Below, in pieces: positions 25,156-33,576 of a DNA stretch of 64,000 nucleotides. Under the pieces are notes generated by a model. The model was not told the origin of the DNA. It saw only the letters and a program-made list of their open reading frames with translations, and searched no databases. The first letter of the stretch is position 1. Every line of letters starts with the position of its first letter. The DNA comes from DASRQZ01 sp964571275 (lineage in GTDB: Bacteria; Myxococcota_A; Polyangia; Fen-1088), in NCBI GenBank assembly GCA_964571275.1, contig CAZNCQ010000005.1:13606-77605 (forward strand). The letters are read 5' to 3'. The position numbers and the translations under genes were made by a program.

Positions 25156-26862
25156 TTGAGCTGTCTCGACGAAAATACAGTGGTGGATTTGTTGCGGGGG
25201 CGAACCACGGGGCAACCGCTTGCCGAGGCCGAGAAGCACCTCGCGATCTGTGACGAATGTGCGCAGTTGCTGGCCGATTCGGCCGGCGCCATCTCGATAA
25301 CCGTCTCGATCGCGCCTGCCAACGACGTCGGTGATTGGCCCGCGATCACCACCATGCGGACCGCGGATCTCGATCGTCTCGGCGTCGATCTCGGCAGCTT
25401 GGCGCCCGGGACCGCGCTCAACGAGACCTACCGCGTGATCCGCTTCATTGGCCGCGGCGGTATGGGCGAGGTGTACGAGGTGGCGCACGCGCGCCTCTCG
25501 GGGCGTTACGCGGCCAAGGTCCTGACCACCCAGATCGCCGCGACGCCGGAGATCATGTCGCGGTTTCGGCGCGAGGCGCAGATCACGTCGGCGCTGAGCC
25601 ATCCGAACATCGTGCGCGTGGTCGACTTCAACTGGACGTCCGACGGCCGCCCGTTCCTGGCGATGGAGTACCTGGAGGGCCTGCACCTGGGTCGGATCAT
25701 CCAGGCCGCCGGGCCCATGAGCCTGGAGCGCGTTCTACAAATCGTCGCTCCCGTCGTCTCGGCCCTGGTGGCGGTGCATCGGAACGCGATCATTCACCGC
25801 GACCTCAAACCGCAGAACATCATGCTGGTGCCCGGTCCGGACGGCACGGGCGAGGTGGTGAAGCTGCTGGATTTCGGCCTCTCCAAGCGCACCGGCATGA
25901 ATCCCAGCGAATCGCTGCTGGTCTCGCAGCAGCGCATGTTGCTGGGCACGCCCCTCTACATGGCGCCCGAGCAAGCCCGCGGTGACAGCGACAGCGTCGG
26001 CAGCGCCGCCGATCAATTCGCGCTCGCCGCGATCATCTACGAAATGCTGACCGGGCGCGCGGCCTTTGCCGGCGACACCGTCGAGACGGTGCTGTATCGG
26101 ATCGCTCACGTCGAACCCGCGCCGATGAGCGGCTTCGTCGCCGACGTCTCGGCGCCGGTGGAGACGGTCGTTCGGCGCGCGCTCAGCAAGGATCCGGGGA
26201 CCCGGTTCCCGTCGATTGGCGCGTTCTTCGACGCGTTTCGCGAGGCGGTCGCGGGCCGCGCGGCGGGCGGTCGCGAGGGAGATCTCACGGGTGCGGCGTC
26301 GAGCGGCCAACGCGTCCCACCGGATGTCGCCCGAACCCGGCGTGTGTCGCGCGGGAGCCTGCCCGTCCGCGCGATCGCGGTGGGCGCGGCGACGGCGTCA
26401 GCGCTGGCCGTCGGTCTGATCCTGTTTCTGGCTCCGCCCCGCAGCCCCCCAGCGGTCTCGCCGCCGCGCGCGACCGTTCGCGCGATCGCGGCGGTCGCGC
26501 CGGTCACAAAGACTCCGGGCCCGGGAGCGGCCGGGCCGGGCGCCGGCGGCGAGGAGTCAGCGTCGAAGAACCCGCCGATTCCGCCGGTCACGGCGCCGCC
26601 CCTCCATGCGCACGCGGGCAGGGCGAAGCGATCTCGGCCATCGGCGCCGGTTTCGATGCCCGACGATCGGCCGCCGGTCACGGCGCAGACGGAGCCCGCC
26701 GTCTCGCCTGCGAACCCGGCGTCCCCGCCCCCGTCGACGCCCACGTCGTCGCCTCCTTCGGGATCGCTCGGCGCCAGCCCGGAGCAGCCGCCGGCCGAGG
26801 CGACACCTCCGCCCGCGCCCCCTCTCGGGCGCACCAAGGTCCGCCCGTTCGATAAATTGTGA
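25156..26862 (+). CDS. Membrane Ser/Thr protein kinase with N-terminal ZAS-like zinc motif
   Basis: The protein (568 aa, TTG start) begins with a short domain carrying H28-x3-C32-x2-C35 (KHLAICDEC), the zinc-binding pattern of anti-sigma factors. Residues about 92-365 form a Hanks-type kinase: GRGGMGEVYE loop, K121, HRDLKPQN with D216, DFG at 239-241, and GTPLYMAPEQ. A membrane helix spans about 404-427, and the outer part of about 140 residues is Pro/Ser-rich without a recognised domain. It lies between two sigma-factor genes. Phosphorylation or binding of a sigma factor is a reasonable but untested role. Confidence 0.9.
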   Translation: MSCLDENTVVDLLRGRTTGQPLAEAEKHLAICDECAQLLADSAGAISITVSIAPANDVGDWPAITTMRTADLDRLGVDLGSLAPGTALNETYRVIRFIGRGGMGEVYEVAHARLSGRYAAKVLTTQIAATPEIMSRFRREAQITSALSHPNIVRVVDFNWTSDGRPFLAMEYLEGLHLGRIIQAAGPMSLERVLQIVAPVVSALVAVHRNAIIHRDLKPQNIMLVPGPDGTGEVVKLLDFGLSKRTGMNPSESLLVSQQRMLLGTPLYMAPEQARGDSDSVGSAADQFALAAIIYEMLTGRAAFAGDTVETVLYRIAHVEPAPMSGFVADVSAPVETVVRRALSKDPGTRFPSIGAFFDAFREAVAGRAAGGREGDLTGAASSGQRVPPDVARTRRVSRGSLPVRAIAVGAATASALAVGLILFLAPPRSPPAVSPPRATVRAIAAVAPVTKTPGPGAAGPGAGGEESASKNPPIPPVTAPPLHAHAGRAKRSRPSAPVSMPDDRPPVTAQTEPAVSPANPASPPPSTPTSSPPSGSLGASPEQPPAEATPPPAPPLGRTKVRPFDKL

Positions 26863-26919
26863 CGATATTCGTGCAGGAGTCGCGCCTGGGAGCCGTCCTC
26901 TTTCCAGGAGGCGACAAAC

Positions 26920-27687
26920 ATGAGCGCAGAAGCTGGCTCTGGGCCAGGGGTGGAGATCGCGTCGGTCGAGGAGCTCAACGCGGCGATCGTGGCGGCGCAT
27001 CCGGATCTCCTGCGGCGGGCGGTCTATCTCACGCGCAATCGCGAGGACGCGATGGAGCTGGTGCAGCGCACGGCGGAACGGGCGTGCGCGGCGCGCGCTC
27101 AGTTGAAAGCCGGGTCGAACGTGGCGCACTGGCTGGGAGCCATCCTGACCACTCAGTTCATCAATGAGTTCCGGCGGCGGCGCGCGAGCCCGTTCACGCC
27201 CGGTGCCATGCACGACAACGTCGCCGCGCTGCCGGCCGACGCGCCTCCGCCGTGGAGCTGCTTCAGCCTCGACGACGTGATCGTGGCCGCGCAGCGCGTG
27301 CCTGACGGCTTTCGCGAACCGTTCGAGCTGCACCTGCTCCGCGGGCTGTCCCACCGCGCGATCTCGCTGCGGCTCGGCTTGCCGATGGGAACCGTCGCCA
27401 CCCGCATTCACCGCGCCAAGCTTCTGTTGCGCGTCCTGCTCACCGAACGCGCACAACGTTCGCTGTCAGCGTCTTGCGTGCTTGTGAAAAAAATCCCAGA
27501 TGACCACCGCGGCGTCGAAGTCGCGGGCCAGGCGGCCGCGACCGAGCCTCGCCTCGCCCCCCGGCCAGGTGTGACCGCCGCCCTCGATCGTGTAGAAGGC
27601 GACCTCGGTTCCGGCCGCGCACGGATCGAAGACGTCGACGCCGGTTTGCGTCCCGTCGTGGGGATCCAGGTCGGGCAGGCGGGTTGA
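26920..27687 (+). CDS. ECF-like sigma factor overlapping a convergent gene
   Basis: The ATG at 26920 has a perfect ribosome site (AGGAGG). Residues about 20-90 match sigma region 2 (RRAVYLTRNREDAMELVQRT, ILTTQFINEFRRRR) and about 125-175 region 4 (VPDGFREPFELHLLRGLSHR, LPMGTVATRIHRAKLLLR). The domain ends near residue 180 (base 27460), but the frame runs on to 27687, antisense to the last 222 bases of the convergent esterase. That tail looks like a chance reading of the other strand, so the natural stop may have been lost by a small indel. It lies 57 bases after the kinase gene in the same direction. Confidence 0.75.
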   Translation: MSAEAGSGPGVEIASVEELNAAIVAAHPDLLRRAVYLTRNREDAMELVQRTAERACAARAQLKAGSNVAHWLGAILTTQFINEFRRRRASPFTPGAMHDNVAALPADAPPPWSCFSLDDVIVAAQRVPDGFREPFELHLLRGLSHRAISLRLGLPMGTVATRIHRAKLLLRVLLTERAQRSLSASCVLVKKIPDDHRGVEVAGQAAATEPRLAPRPGVTAALDRVEGDLGSGRARIEDVDAGLRPVVGIQVGQAG

Positions 27688-28368
27688 ACGTGGCTGCGCG
27701 GGGCAGGCGTCGCGCCGCGCCCAGATCGTGACGCTGTCGCGAATCCAGGGCTCGAACGCGACGATCGGATCCTCGGTGCCGTGCATGGCGATGACCGACA
27801 CCGGCATCGTCTGCCGGGCGCAGTCGTGCGCGACGTCGGGCATCATTCCGCACGAGACCGGTGCCACCGCGGCGACCAGCTCGGGGCGCTCGCACGCGAG
27901 TCGATAGACCATGCTCGCGCCGTTGGAGAATCCGGCGGCGTAGACGCGCTTGCGATCGATGCCGAGCTCGCTCGCCAGCGAGTCGATCAACGCCGACAGA
28001 AAGCCGAGATCATCGGGTTTGGGTGTGCCGTCGCCCCGGATCCAGCTGCTCCAGAAGCTCGGTGAGCCGAGCGCCTGCGGATACACAACGACCACGCCAT
28101 CGCGATCCGCCAGCTGGTCGAACATGCCCCTGGTCTGCCGTTCCATGGCCGCGGCGGTGCCCGTCCGGCCGTGCAACACCAGCACCAGCGGACGCCCGGG
28201 TTTCGCGGGACTCCCGGCGTGCAGCAGATAGGTGCGGGTCACGCCGCCGACGACGAGCTGGCGCTCCACCGTGCCGGTCATGGGCCGCGCCCAGCGCGGG
28301 CAAGCGACGGTCGCGATCGCCAGCGCGCCGAGAGCGATTGCCAGGCACCCGCGGCGCCGCGCCTCCAT
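27466..28368 (-). CDS. PHB-depolymerase/feruloyl-esterase-like lipoprotein
   Basis: A 300-aa esterase related to the LpqC/PHB depolymerase group. The ATG at 28368 gives a signal peptide with lipobox TVAC. Motifs are LVLVLHGRTGTAAAM (oxyanion region), the nucleophile elbow GFSNGASMVYRL, the segment IAMHGTEDPIVAF with the acid, and GGGHTWPGG with the catalytic histidine. Such enzymes hydrolyse polyester or aromatic ester bonds outside the cytoplasm. Its last 222 bases are overlapped by the convergent sigma-factor frame. The esterase is complete up to its own stop, so the anomaly lies with the other gene. Confidence 0.85.
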   Translation of the reverse strand: MEARRRGCLAIALGALAIATVACPRWARPMTGTVERQLVVGGVTRTYLLHAGSPAKPGRPLVLVLHGRTGTAAAMERQTRGMFDQLADRDGVVVVYPQALGSPSFWSSWIRGDGTPKPDDLGFLSALIDSLASELGIDRKRVYAAGFSNGASMVYRLACERPELVAAVAPVSCGMMPDVAHDCARQTMPVSVIAMHGTEDPIVAFEPWIRDSVTIWARRDACPAQPRSTRLPDLDPHDGTQTGVDVFDPCAAGTEVAFYTIEGGGHTWPGGEARLGRGRLARDFDAAVVIWDFFHKHARR

Positions 28369-28429
28369 GCGAATCTCATAACACGATCGCCGTATCGACA
28401 CCGCGCCGGCACGACGTCAAGCTAAGCGC

Positions 28430-29428
28430 GTGATCACGCATCCCGAGAAGGTGCTGTTCCCCGACAGCGGCATCACCAAGGGCGAGCTGTGCGCCTACTA
28501 CGAAGCGGTCGCGCCGCTCATGTTGCCGCACGTGCGCGGGCGCCCGATCACCATGGAGCGATTCCCCTCCGGCATCGACAAGAAGGGCTTCATCCAGAAG
28601 GATGTGTCCAAGGGATTTCCCAGCTGGCTCGAGCGCGTCGCGGTCGAGAACCGGAACGAGACGGCGCGCGAGACCACGCACTACCCGCTGGTCACCGACG
28701 CGCGAGCGCTGGTCTGGTTCGCCAACCAGAACTCGATCACGCCGCACGTCTGGATCTCGCGCGTGCCCAACCTCTACCAACCCGACCTGTGCGTGTTCGA
28801 TCTGGATCCATCGGAGGACGACCCCAAAGCGCTGCGCACCGCCGCGCTGGCCGTGCGCGATCTGCTCGACGAATTCGGGCTGCCGTCGTACCCGAAGACC
28901 TCGGGCTCGAAGGGCTTCCACATCCTGATTCCGCTCGACGGCGAGGGCGACGCCGAGAGTGCCTGGCGTTTCGCGCACGGCGCGGGCGCGGTGCTGGTCA
29001 AGCGCCACCCCGAGATCCTGACCCAGGAGTTCATCAAGGCCGATCGCGCGGGCCGCATCTTCGTCGACACCGGGCGCAACCTGCCAGGCGCCACGTTCGC
29101 GGCGGTCTATGCGGTCCGGCCCAAGCCCGGCGCGCCGGTGTCGGCGCCGTGCACCTGGCAGGAGCTGGAGCGCGCGGCCGTCGGCCCGCAGACGTTCACG
29201 CTGCGGACGATGGCGGCGCGCATCGCCGGCGTCGGCGATCTCTGGTCGGCGATGGATGAGCGGAGCTGCTCGCTGCGCGACGCGACGGCCAAGCTGCGAT
29301 CGATGCTGACCGAAGAAGACTGGGACGAGGCGCTCGCGGCGTCGACGCGCCGGCCGGTATCGCGCAACGCCAGGCCTGGAACGACGAACAAATCCAGGTC
29401 GAAGCCCGCGCCCAAGATGAAGCCCTGA
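28430..29428 (+). CDS. Stand-alone LigD-type primase-polymerase (AEP)
   Basis: The 332-aa protein matches the polymerase domain of bacterial LigD: an N-terminal HPEKVLFPDSGITKGEL, metal-binding D124 and D126 in VFDLDPSEDD, H164 in TSGSKGFHI, and RIFVDTGRNLPGATFAAVYA with GAPVSAPCTWQEL. In non-homologous end joining such domains fill gaps with ribo- or deoxynucleotides. There is no ligase or phosphoesterase domain and no ku gene in the window. The C-terminus is a short basic tail. The start is a GTG at 28430. DNA polymerase IV follows 44 bases later, suggesting a shared repair role. Confidence 0.9.
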   Translation: MITHPEKVLFPDSGITKGELCAYYEAVAPLMLPHVRGRPITMERFPSGIDKKGFIQKDVSKGFPSWLERVAVENRNETARETTHYPLVTDARALVWFANQNSITPHVWISRVPNLYQPDLCVFDLDPSEDDPKALRTAALAVRDLLDEFGLPSYPKTSGSKGFHILIPLDGEGDAESAWRFAHGAGAVLVKRHPEILTQEFIKADRAGRIFVDTGRNLPGATFAAVYAVRPKPGAPVSAPCTWQELERAAVGPQTFTLRTMAARIAGVGDLWSAMDERSCSLRDATAKLRSMLTEEDWDEALAASTRRPVSRNARPGTTNKSRSKPAPKMKP

Positions 29429-29472
29429 CTTCTTCTTGTGCCTGAACGAATGATCAGTTAGCGTTCCGGCTC

Positions 29473-30750
29473 ATGGGCATGGCGTCGGAGCTCGCGCGCG
29501 CGCAGCCGCTGGCGGCGCCGCGCATCTGCTGCCTGGATCTCGACACGTTCTTCGTGTCGGTCGAACGGCTGCTGGATCCGACGCTCGAGGGAAAGCCGGT
29601 CGTCGTCGGCGGTCGGCCCGGCACGCGCGGCGTGGTCACCGCTGCCAGCTACGAGGCGCGCCGCCTCGGCGTGAAGTCGGGCATGTCACTGATCGAAGCC
29701 GGCAAGCTCGCGCCCGACGCGATCTATCTCCCCACCCGGCACGAGATCTACAGCACCTACGCTGAACGCGTGCGCGAGGTCGCGCGTCGCTACGCCCCGA
29801 CGGTGGTCGTGGCGAGCATCGACGAGATGTTTCTGGATCTCTCCGGCTGCGAGCGGCTCTACGGATGGGACGGCGCCGCCAACAGCAACGGCGGCGGAGG
29901 CGAGCATCCGGGCGACCGGGCGATCGAAAGCGCCGTCGTGCAATTGACCACGGCGGTCTTCGACGAGATCGGCCTGCCGTCGAGCGCCGGCATCGCCACC
30001 AGCAAGGTCGTCGCGAAGGTCGCGTCGGCGCTCGCCAAGCCACGCGGCGTGATGCTGGTGCCGGCGGGCGTGGAGCGCGCGGTGCTGGCGCCGTTGCCGG
30101 TGCGATCGTTTCCCGGCATCGGTCCCGTCGGCGAGGCCAAGCTGCGCGCCGCGGGTTACGAAACCCTCGGCGCCGTCGCCGATGCGCCCATCGTCGATCT
30201 GCAGAAGATCTTCGGCGCGTGGGCGGCGTCGATCTCGCGCGGCGTGCAAGGGCTGGGCTCGGGCGCGCTCGGCCGCGAGCGGCCCGCGTTCTCCGAGCAC
30301 GATCCCGAGGGCGAGACCGTCGGCAGCATCTCCAACGAGCGCACGTTCCGCGAGGACGTGACCGACCCCGCCTCGATCGAGGCAGTGCTGTGCGGCCTGT
30401 GCGAGCGCGTCTGCTGGCGCGCGCGCAAGCGCCACGTCAAGGCGCGCACGGTGACGTTGAAGCTGCGCTACGCCGACTTCCACACGCTCACGCGTTCGCA
30501 CACGACGATGGCGACGAGCTCCGAGCTCGAGCTCTACCCCATCGTGAAGGAGATGTTCGTTGCCGCGCGGACGCGGACACTGCCGATCCGCCTGCTCGGC
30601 ATGCAGCTCTCGAACCTGGGAGTCTTCGAGCAGCTGTCGCTCTTCGATCGCAACGAGCGCGTCGGCGCGGTCGTCGACAGCATCCGCGAGCGCTTCGGCT
30701 TCTCGACGGTGTCGCTGGCGACCGCGCAGACTGGTCGCTCGGGAGGGTGA
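29473..30750 (+). CDS. dinB: DNA polymerase IV (Y family)
   Basis: A 425-aa translesion polymerase. The catalytic acids lie in CLDLDTFFVSVE (D22) and SIDEMFLDLSG (D117, E118). The thumb helix-hairpin-helix is seen at RSFPGIGPVGEAKLRAAG, and the little-finger domain follows from about residue 270. The segment QLSLFD near the C-terminus fits a beta-clamp binding motif. A Gly/Asn-rich insert (AANSNGGGGEHPG, about residues 135-147) enlarges the palm. The position directly after the LigD-type polymerase suggests co-expression. No LexA-like box was noticed upstream. Confidence 0.93.
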   Translation: MGMASELARAQPLAAPRICCLDLDTFFVSVERLLDPTLEGKPVVVGGRPGTRGVVTAASYEARRLGVKSGMSLIEAGKLAPDAIYLPTRHEIYSTYAERVREVARRYAPTVVVASIDEMFLDLSGCERLYGWDGAANSNGGGGEHPGDRAIESAVVQLTTAVFDEIGLPSSAGIATSKVVAKVASALAKPRGVMLVPAGVERAVLAPLPVRSFPGIGPVGEAKLRAAGYETLGAVADAPIVDLQKIFGAWAASISRGVQGLGSGALGRERPAFSEHDPEGETVGSISNERTFREDVTDPASIEAVLCGLCERVCWRARKRHVKARTVTLKLRYADFHTLTRSHTTMATSSELELYPIVKEMFVAARTRTLPIRLLGMQLSNLGVFEQLSLFDRNERVGAVVDSIRERFGFSTVSLATAQTGRSGG

Positions 30751-30787
30751 TCGCCTTCGACTTACCGTCGAGCCGACCGCGCGAGGC

Positions 30788-32734
30788 CTACCAGGACAGC
30801 ACGCCGCCCAGGGATCCGGCGCCGCTCCAACCGTAGCTCGCCGAGGGGCCGGTGGGCGTGTAGTTGCTGATCGTCGGCGTGTACGAACGACCGAGCGAGA
30901 ACAGGTTCACGCCCACGCCGGGGTTCGCGAGCAGCACGGGGACGCCGGCTGGCGTTCCGCCCATGTTGAGCCAGGTGGTATTGGTCGGAGCCCACTGGCT
31001 GCCGTTGAACCACCCCTTGTACAGCTCGGTGTCCGCGTCGGCCGTGTCGGGGCCGTTCGAGATCAGCGTCAACCAGTTGAGCTGCATCGACGTCGCCGCG
31101 GGGGAGCCGTCGATCGGTCCGCCCAGCGCGTAGAAGCCCAACTGCGACGGCAACCAGCCGCTACTGGTGAGGACCTTCTGGTACAGGTTGTTGTCGGTCC
31201 CTTTCACGAAGATGTCCTCGCGGCCACCGCCCCAGGTCGTCACCGTCGGCGTACCCAGGATGGGGCCGCCGAGGTTGAGCCACGGTGTCCAGACCTCGAT
31301 ACTCAGGGTCACATATCCCAAAACCGGACCCTCGTACGCCTGCGGGTGCACGATCATGTGGTGCGCGCTGTAGAGCAGACCGTCGACGCCGGTCGCGTAG
31401 ACGTCGAAGTTCTCGTTGGCGACCGAGATCGCCTTCACCGGGCCCAGAAACGACGACGGCCCGCCGCTGCCGGCCACCGCCTCCCAGCCTCCGAAGCTCG
31501 TACCGTCGCCGGCCAGGTGGTACATCTGCCCGTCGTTTCCCACGCCGATGACGTCGATGCGGTTCGGCGCCCAGGACACCACCGCCGGGTGAGCGGCCAG
31601 GACGCCGCCGAGGTTCTGCCAGTTCCAGCTCGAGCCGTCCCAGTAGTGATGCCATAGCGACATCGAGGCGTCGTTGTCGGTTTGCGGGTTGTTGTCACCG
31701 CCGCGCACGAAGACGTCGAGGCGGTTCGGTCCCCAGCTGACCGCCTCGGGCGTGCCGCTGATGAAGCCGCCGCGATACTCCCAGCCGAACATCGATGGAT
31801 ACCAGTGCGAGTTGTCGGATCCGACCGGCAAGGTGCTGTCCCACGCTTTGTGGTAGAGCGCGCCGTCGATCCCACGCCCGAACAGGTCGATGCGGTTCGA
31901 GCTCCACGCCACCGCCGACACCATCGGTTCGTTGACGAAGTTCGCCGCGGCGTTGGTGACCCACGCGGAATCGAACGTCAGCGACGAATCGAGCGCGGTG
32001 TAGTACGTGCCCGAGAACGGGAACGTGAACGTCCCCGAGAGCGCTCCCGTGATCACCCCGTTGCAGAGCAGCGGCCCGCCCGAGTCACCGGGTTGCGTGA
32101 TCCCTCCCGGCGGCGACGCCGACGGGCTTCCAGCGACGACCTGGATCTCGCTGTCCATGCCGACCCAGCCGATGCCGGCGACGGTGACGCCGACGGTTCC
32201 CGAGCTGGAGACGCTCACGGTGGCCGAGTACTTCGTTCCCTCGCCGCCCGCGCTGTTGTTGCCGAAGCCGACGGCGATGCAGGTGGAGCCCTTGGCCGGC
32301 ACGCTGCCCGTGTTGATGGGCAGGGGGCGGACGTCGTAGATCGGCGTCTGAAGGTGAAAGATCTGCAGATCGTGCGCGTAGATCGAGCTCGACGGTCCCG
32401 TTCCTTCCTCCGGGTGATAGGCGATCTGCTGGTCGATGTTGCGCGTCTCCGTCGCCGAGCTCCAGACGTTGCCGATCTGGAACAACCCCATCGGCCCGCA
32501 GTGCTTGGCCGAGAGCACCACGCTGGGCGCGATGAGCGTGCCCGAGCAATTGCAGCCGGTCGCGCTCGGCGAGGCTCGCAAACAACCAACCGCCGGATAG
32601 CCGGTCTCCACCTGACCGCCGGTGATCGCCCGCTCCGCATCTTGTGTCCGCTCCGTCGGCGACGGCGGCTCGCACGCCCCGGAGTTGATCGCCAGAACAC
32701 CTACGGCCACCGTCGAAACCATGGATCGCTTCAT
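30788..32734 (-). CDS. Trypsin-like serine protease fused to a lectin-like beta-propeller, lipoprotein
   Basis: The ATG at 32734 is preceded by GGGAGG and gives a signal peptide with lipobox SGAC (Cys 21). Residues about 37-260 are a trypsin-like domain with H78 (LSAKHC), an aspartate in YAHDLQIF and the nucleophile in QPGDSGGPL. The next roughly 380 residues hold several repeats of the form NRIDLFGRGIDGALYHKAWD and LDVFVRGGDNN, like fucose-binding or PLL-type beta-propeller lectins. The enzyme is probably exported and tethered to a glycan-bearing surface, possibly for degrading prey or debris. Confidence 0.85.
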   Translation of the reverse strand: MKRSMVSTVAVGVLAINSGACEPPSPTERTQDAERAITGGQVETGYPAVGCLRASPSATGCNCSGTLIAPSVVLSAKHCGPMGLFQIGNVWSSATETRNIDQQIAYHPEEGTGPSSSIYAHDLQIFHLQTPIYDVRPLPINTGSVPAKGSTCIAVGFGNNSAGGEGTKYSATVSVSSSGTVGVTVAGIGWVGMDSEIQVVAGSPSASPPGGITQPGDSGGPLLCNGVITGALSGTFTFPFSGTYYTALDSSLTFDSAWVTNAAANFVNEPMVSAVAWSSNRIDLFGRGIDGALYHKAWDSTLPVGSDNSHWYPSMFGWEYRGGFISGTPEAVSWGPNRLDVFVRGGDNNPQTDNDASMSLWHHYWDGSSWNWQNLGGVLAAHPAVVSWAPNRIDVIGVGNDGQMYHLAGDGTSFGGWEAVAGSGGPSSFLGPVKAISVANENFDVYATGVDGLLYSAHHMIVHPQAYEGPVLGYVTLSIEVWTPWLNLGGPILGTPTVTTWGGGREDIFVKGTDNNLYQKVLTSSGWLPSQLGFYALGGPIDGSPAATSMQLNWLTLISNGPDTADADTELYKGWFNGSQWAPTNTTWLNMGGTPAGVPVLLANPGVGVNLFSLGRSYTPTISNYTPTGPSASYGWSGAGSLGGVLSW

Positions 32735-32854
32735 TGCCATTCCTCCCACCAAGTTGCGCGCGGACTTATGGCATGGCCGGCGCGCGGCTCAAATGATGGG
32801 ACTCACGCGATGGGACGCACGCGATCTTGACGCGCGCGCACCGTCGCTGCGGGC

Positions 32855-33439
32855 TCACCCGCGTTCGCGCGCGTAGTGCAGGCCGACGACGCCGCTCGGG
32901 TACGGCTTCGCCTCCAGCAGCTCGTACTTCGCGTGGGTGCGGCCGGGAAACAGGCGCTTCCCCAGGCCGAGCGTCAGCGGATAGAGCAGGAGGTGCAGCT
33001 CGTCGACGAGGTCGTTGTCCAGCAGCACGTGGACCAGCTGGCTGCTTCCGTCGGTGAGAATGTTCTTTCCGGGCTGCGCTTTCAGCGCGCGGACCGCCGG
33101 GACGATGTCGTCGCGGATGATGGTGGTGTTGCGCCAGGTCGGCGTCTGCAGCGTCTTCGAGACCACGTACTTCGCCGGCGTGTTCATGATGTCGCCGAAC
33201 GGGTGGCCCGGAGGCATCGGCTCGAACGCCTCGGCGTGCGTGACATAGGTGCGGCGGCCGAGCAAAAAAGCGTCGCACTCCTGCATGAGCGCGCCGAACG
33301 CCCGCCCGATATCGTCGTGCCAGTAGGCGCGCGTCCACCCGCCGTGCGCGAAGCCATGGTCGCGATCTTCGTCGGCGCCGCCGGGGGCCTGGATGACGCC
33401 GTCGAGGGTGATGAACTCCGATACGATGAGCTTTCTCAT
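32855..33439 (-). CDS. Dihydrofolate-reductase-like (RibD C-terminal) protein
   Basis: A 194-aa protein of the DHFR-like/RibD C-terminal family: it opens MRKLIVSEFITLDGVIQAPG, has FLLGRRTYVTHAEAF and the nucleotide-binding ILTDGSSQLVHVLLDNDLVD, and ends with LLLYPLTLGLGKRLF. Members are NADPH-dependent reductases, usually of unknown substrate, and are not true folate reductases. AAGGAG precedes the ATG at 33439. The gene may be transcribed together with the upstream SnoaL-like gene. Confidence 0.85.
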   Translation of the reverse strand: MRKLIVSEFITLDGVIQAPGGADEDRDHGFAHGGWTRAYWHDDIGRAFGALMQECDAFLLGRRTYVTHAEAFEPMPPGHPFGDIMNTPAKYVVSKTLQTPTWRNTTIIRDDIVPAVRALKAQPGKNILTDGSSQLVHVLLDNDLVDELHLLLYPLTLGLGKRLFPGRTHAKYELLEAKPYPSGVVGLHYARERG

Positions 33440-33475
33440 GGGCGGTCTCCTTGTCGTTTCAGTCAGGCCAGTTGT

Positions 33476-33487
33476 CTGACTTGTCAG
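33476..33487. promoter_or_regulatory. Palindrome CTGAC-TT-GTCAG upstream of the DHFR-like gene
   Basis: Five-base inverted arms separated by two bases lie 37 bases before the DHFR-like start. Partly matching CAGTC and GTCTGAC elements are next to it. It is a possible operator; no adjacent regulator gene points to its binder except the LysR gene further on. Confidence 0.3.
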
Positions 33488-33576
33488 CCTGTGAAGCAAC
33501 GACGAACGACCTGCCCGGAATTCGACACGGGATCCGACACGACTCGACGGCGCTGTGTCTTTTCTTGGGCTTCCCT

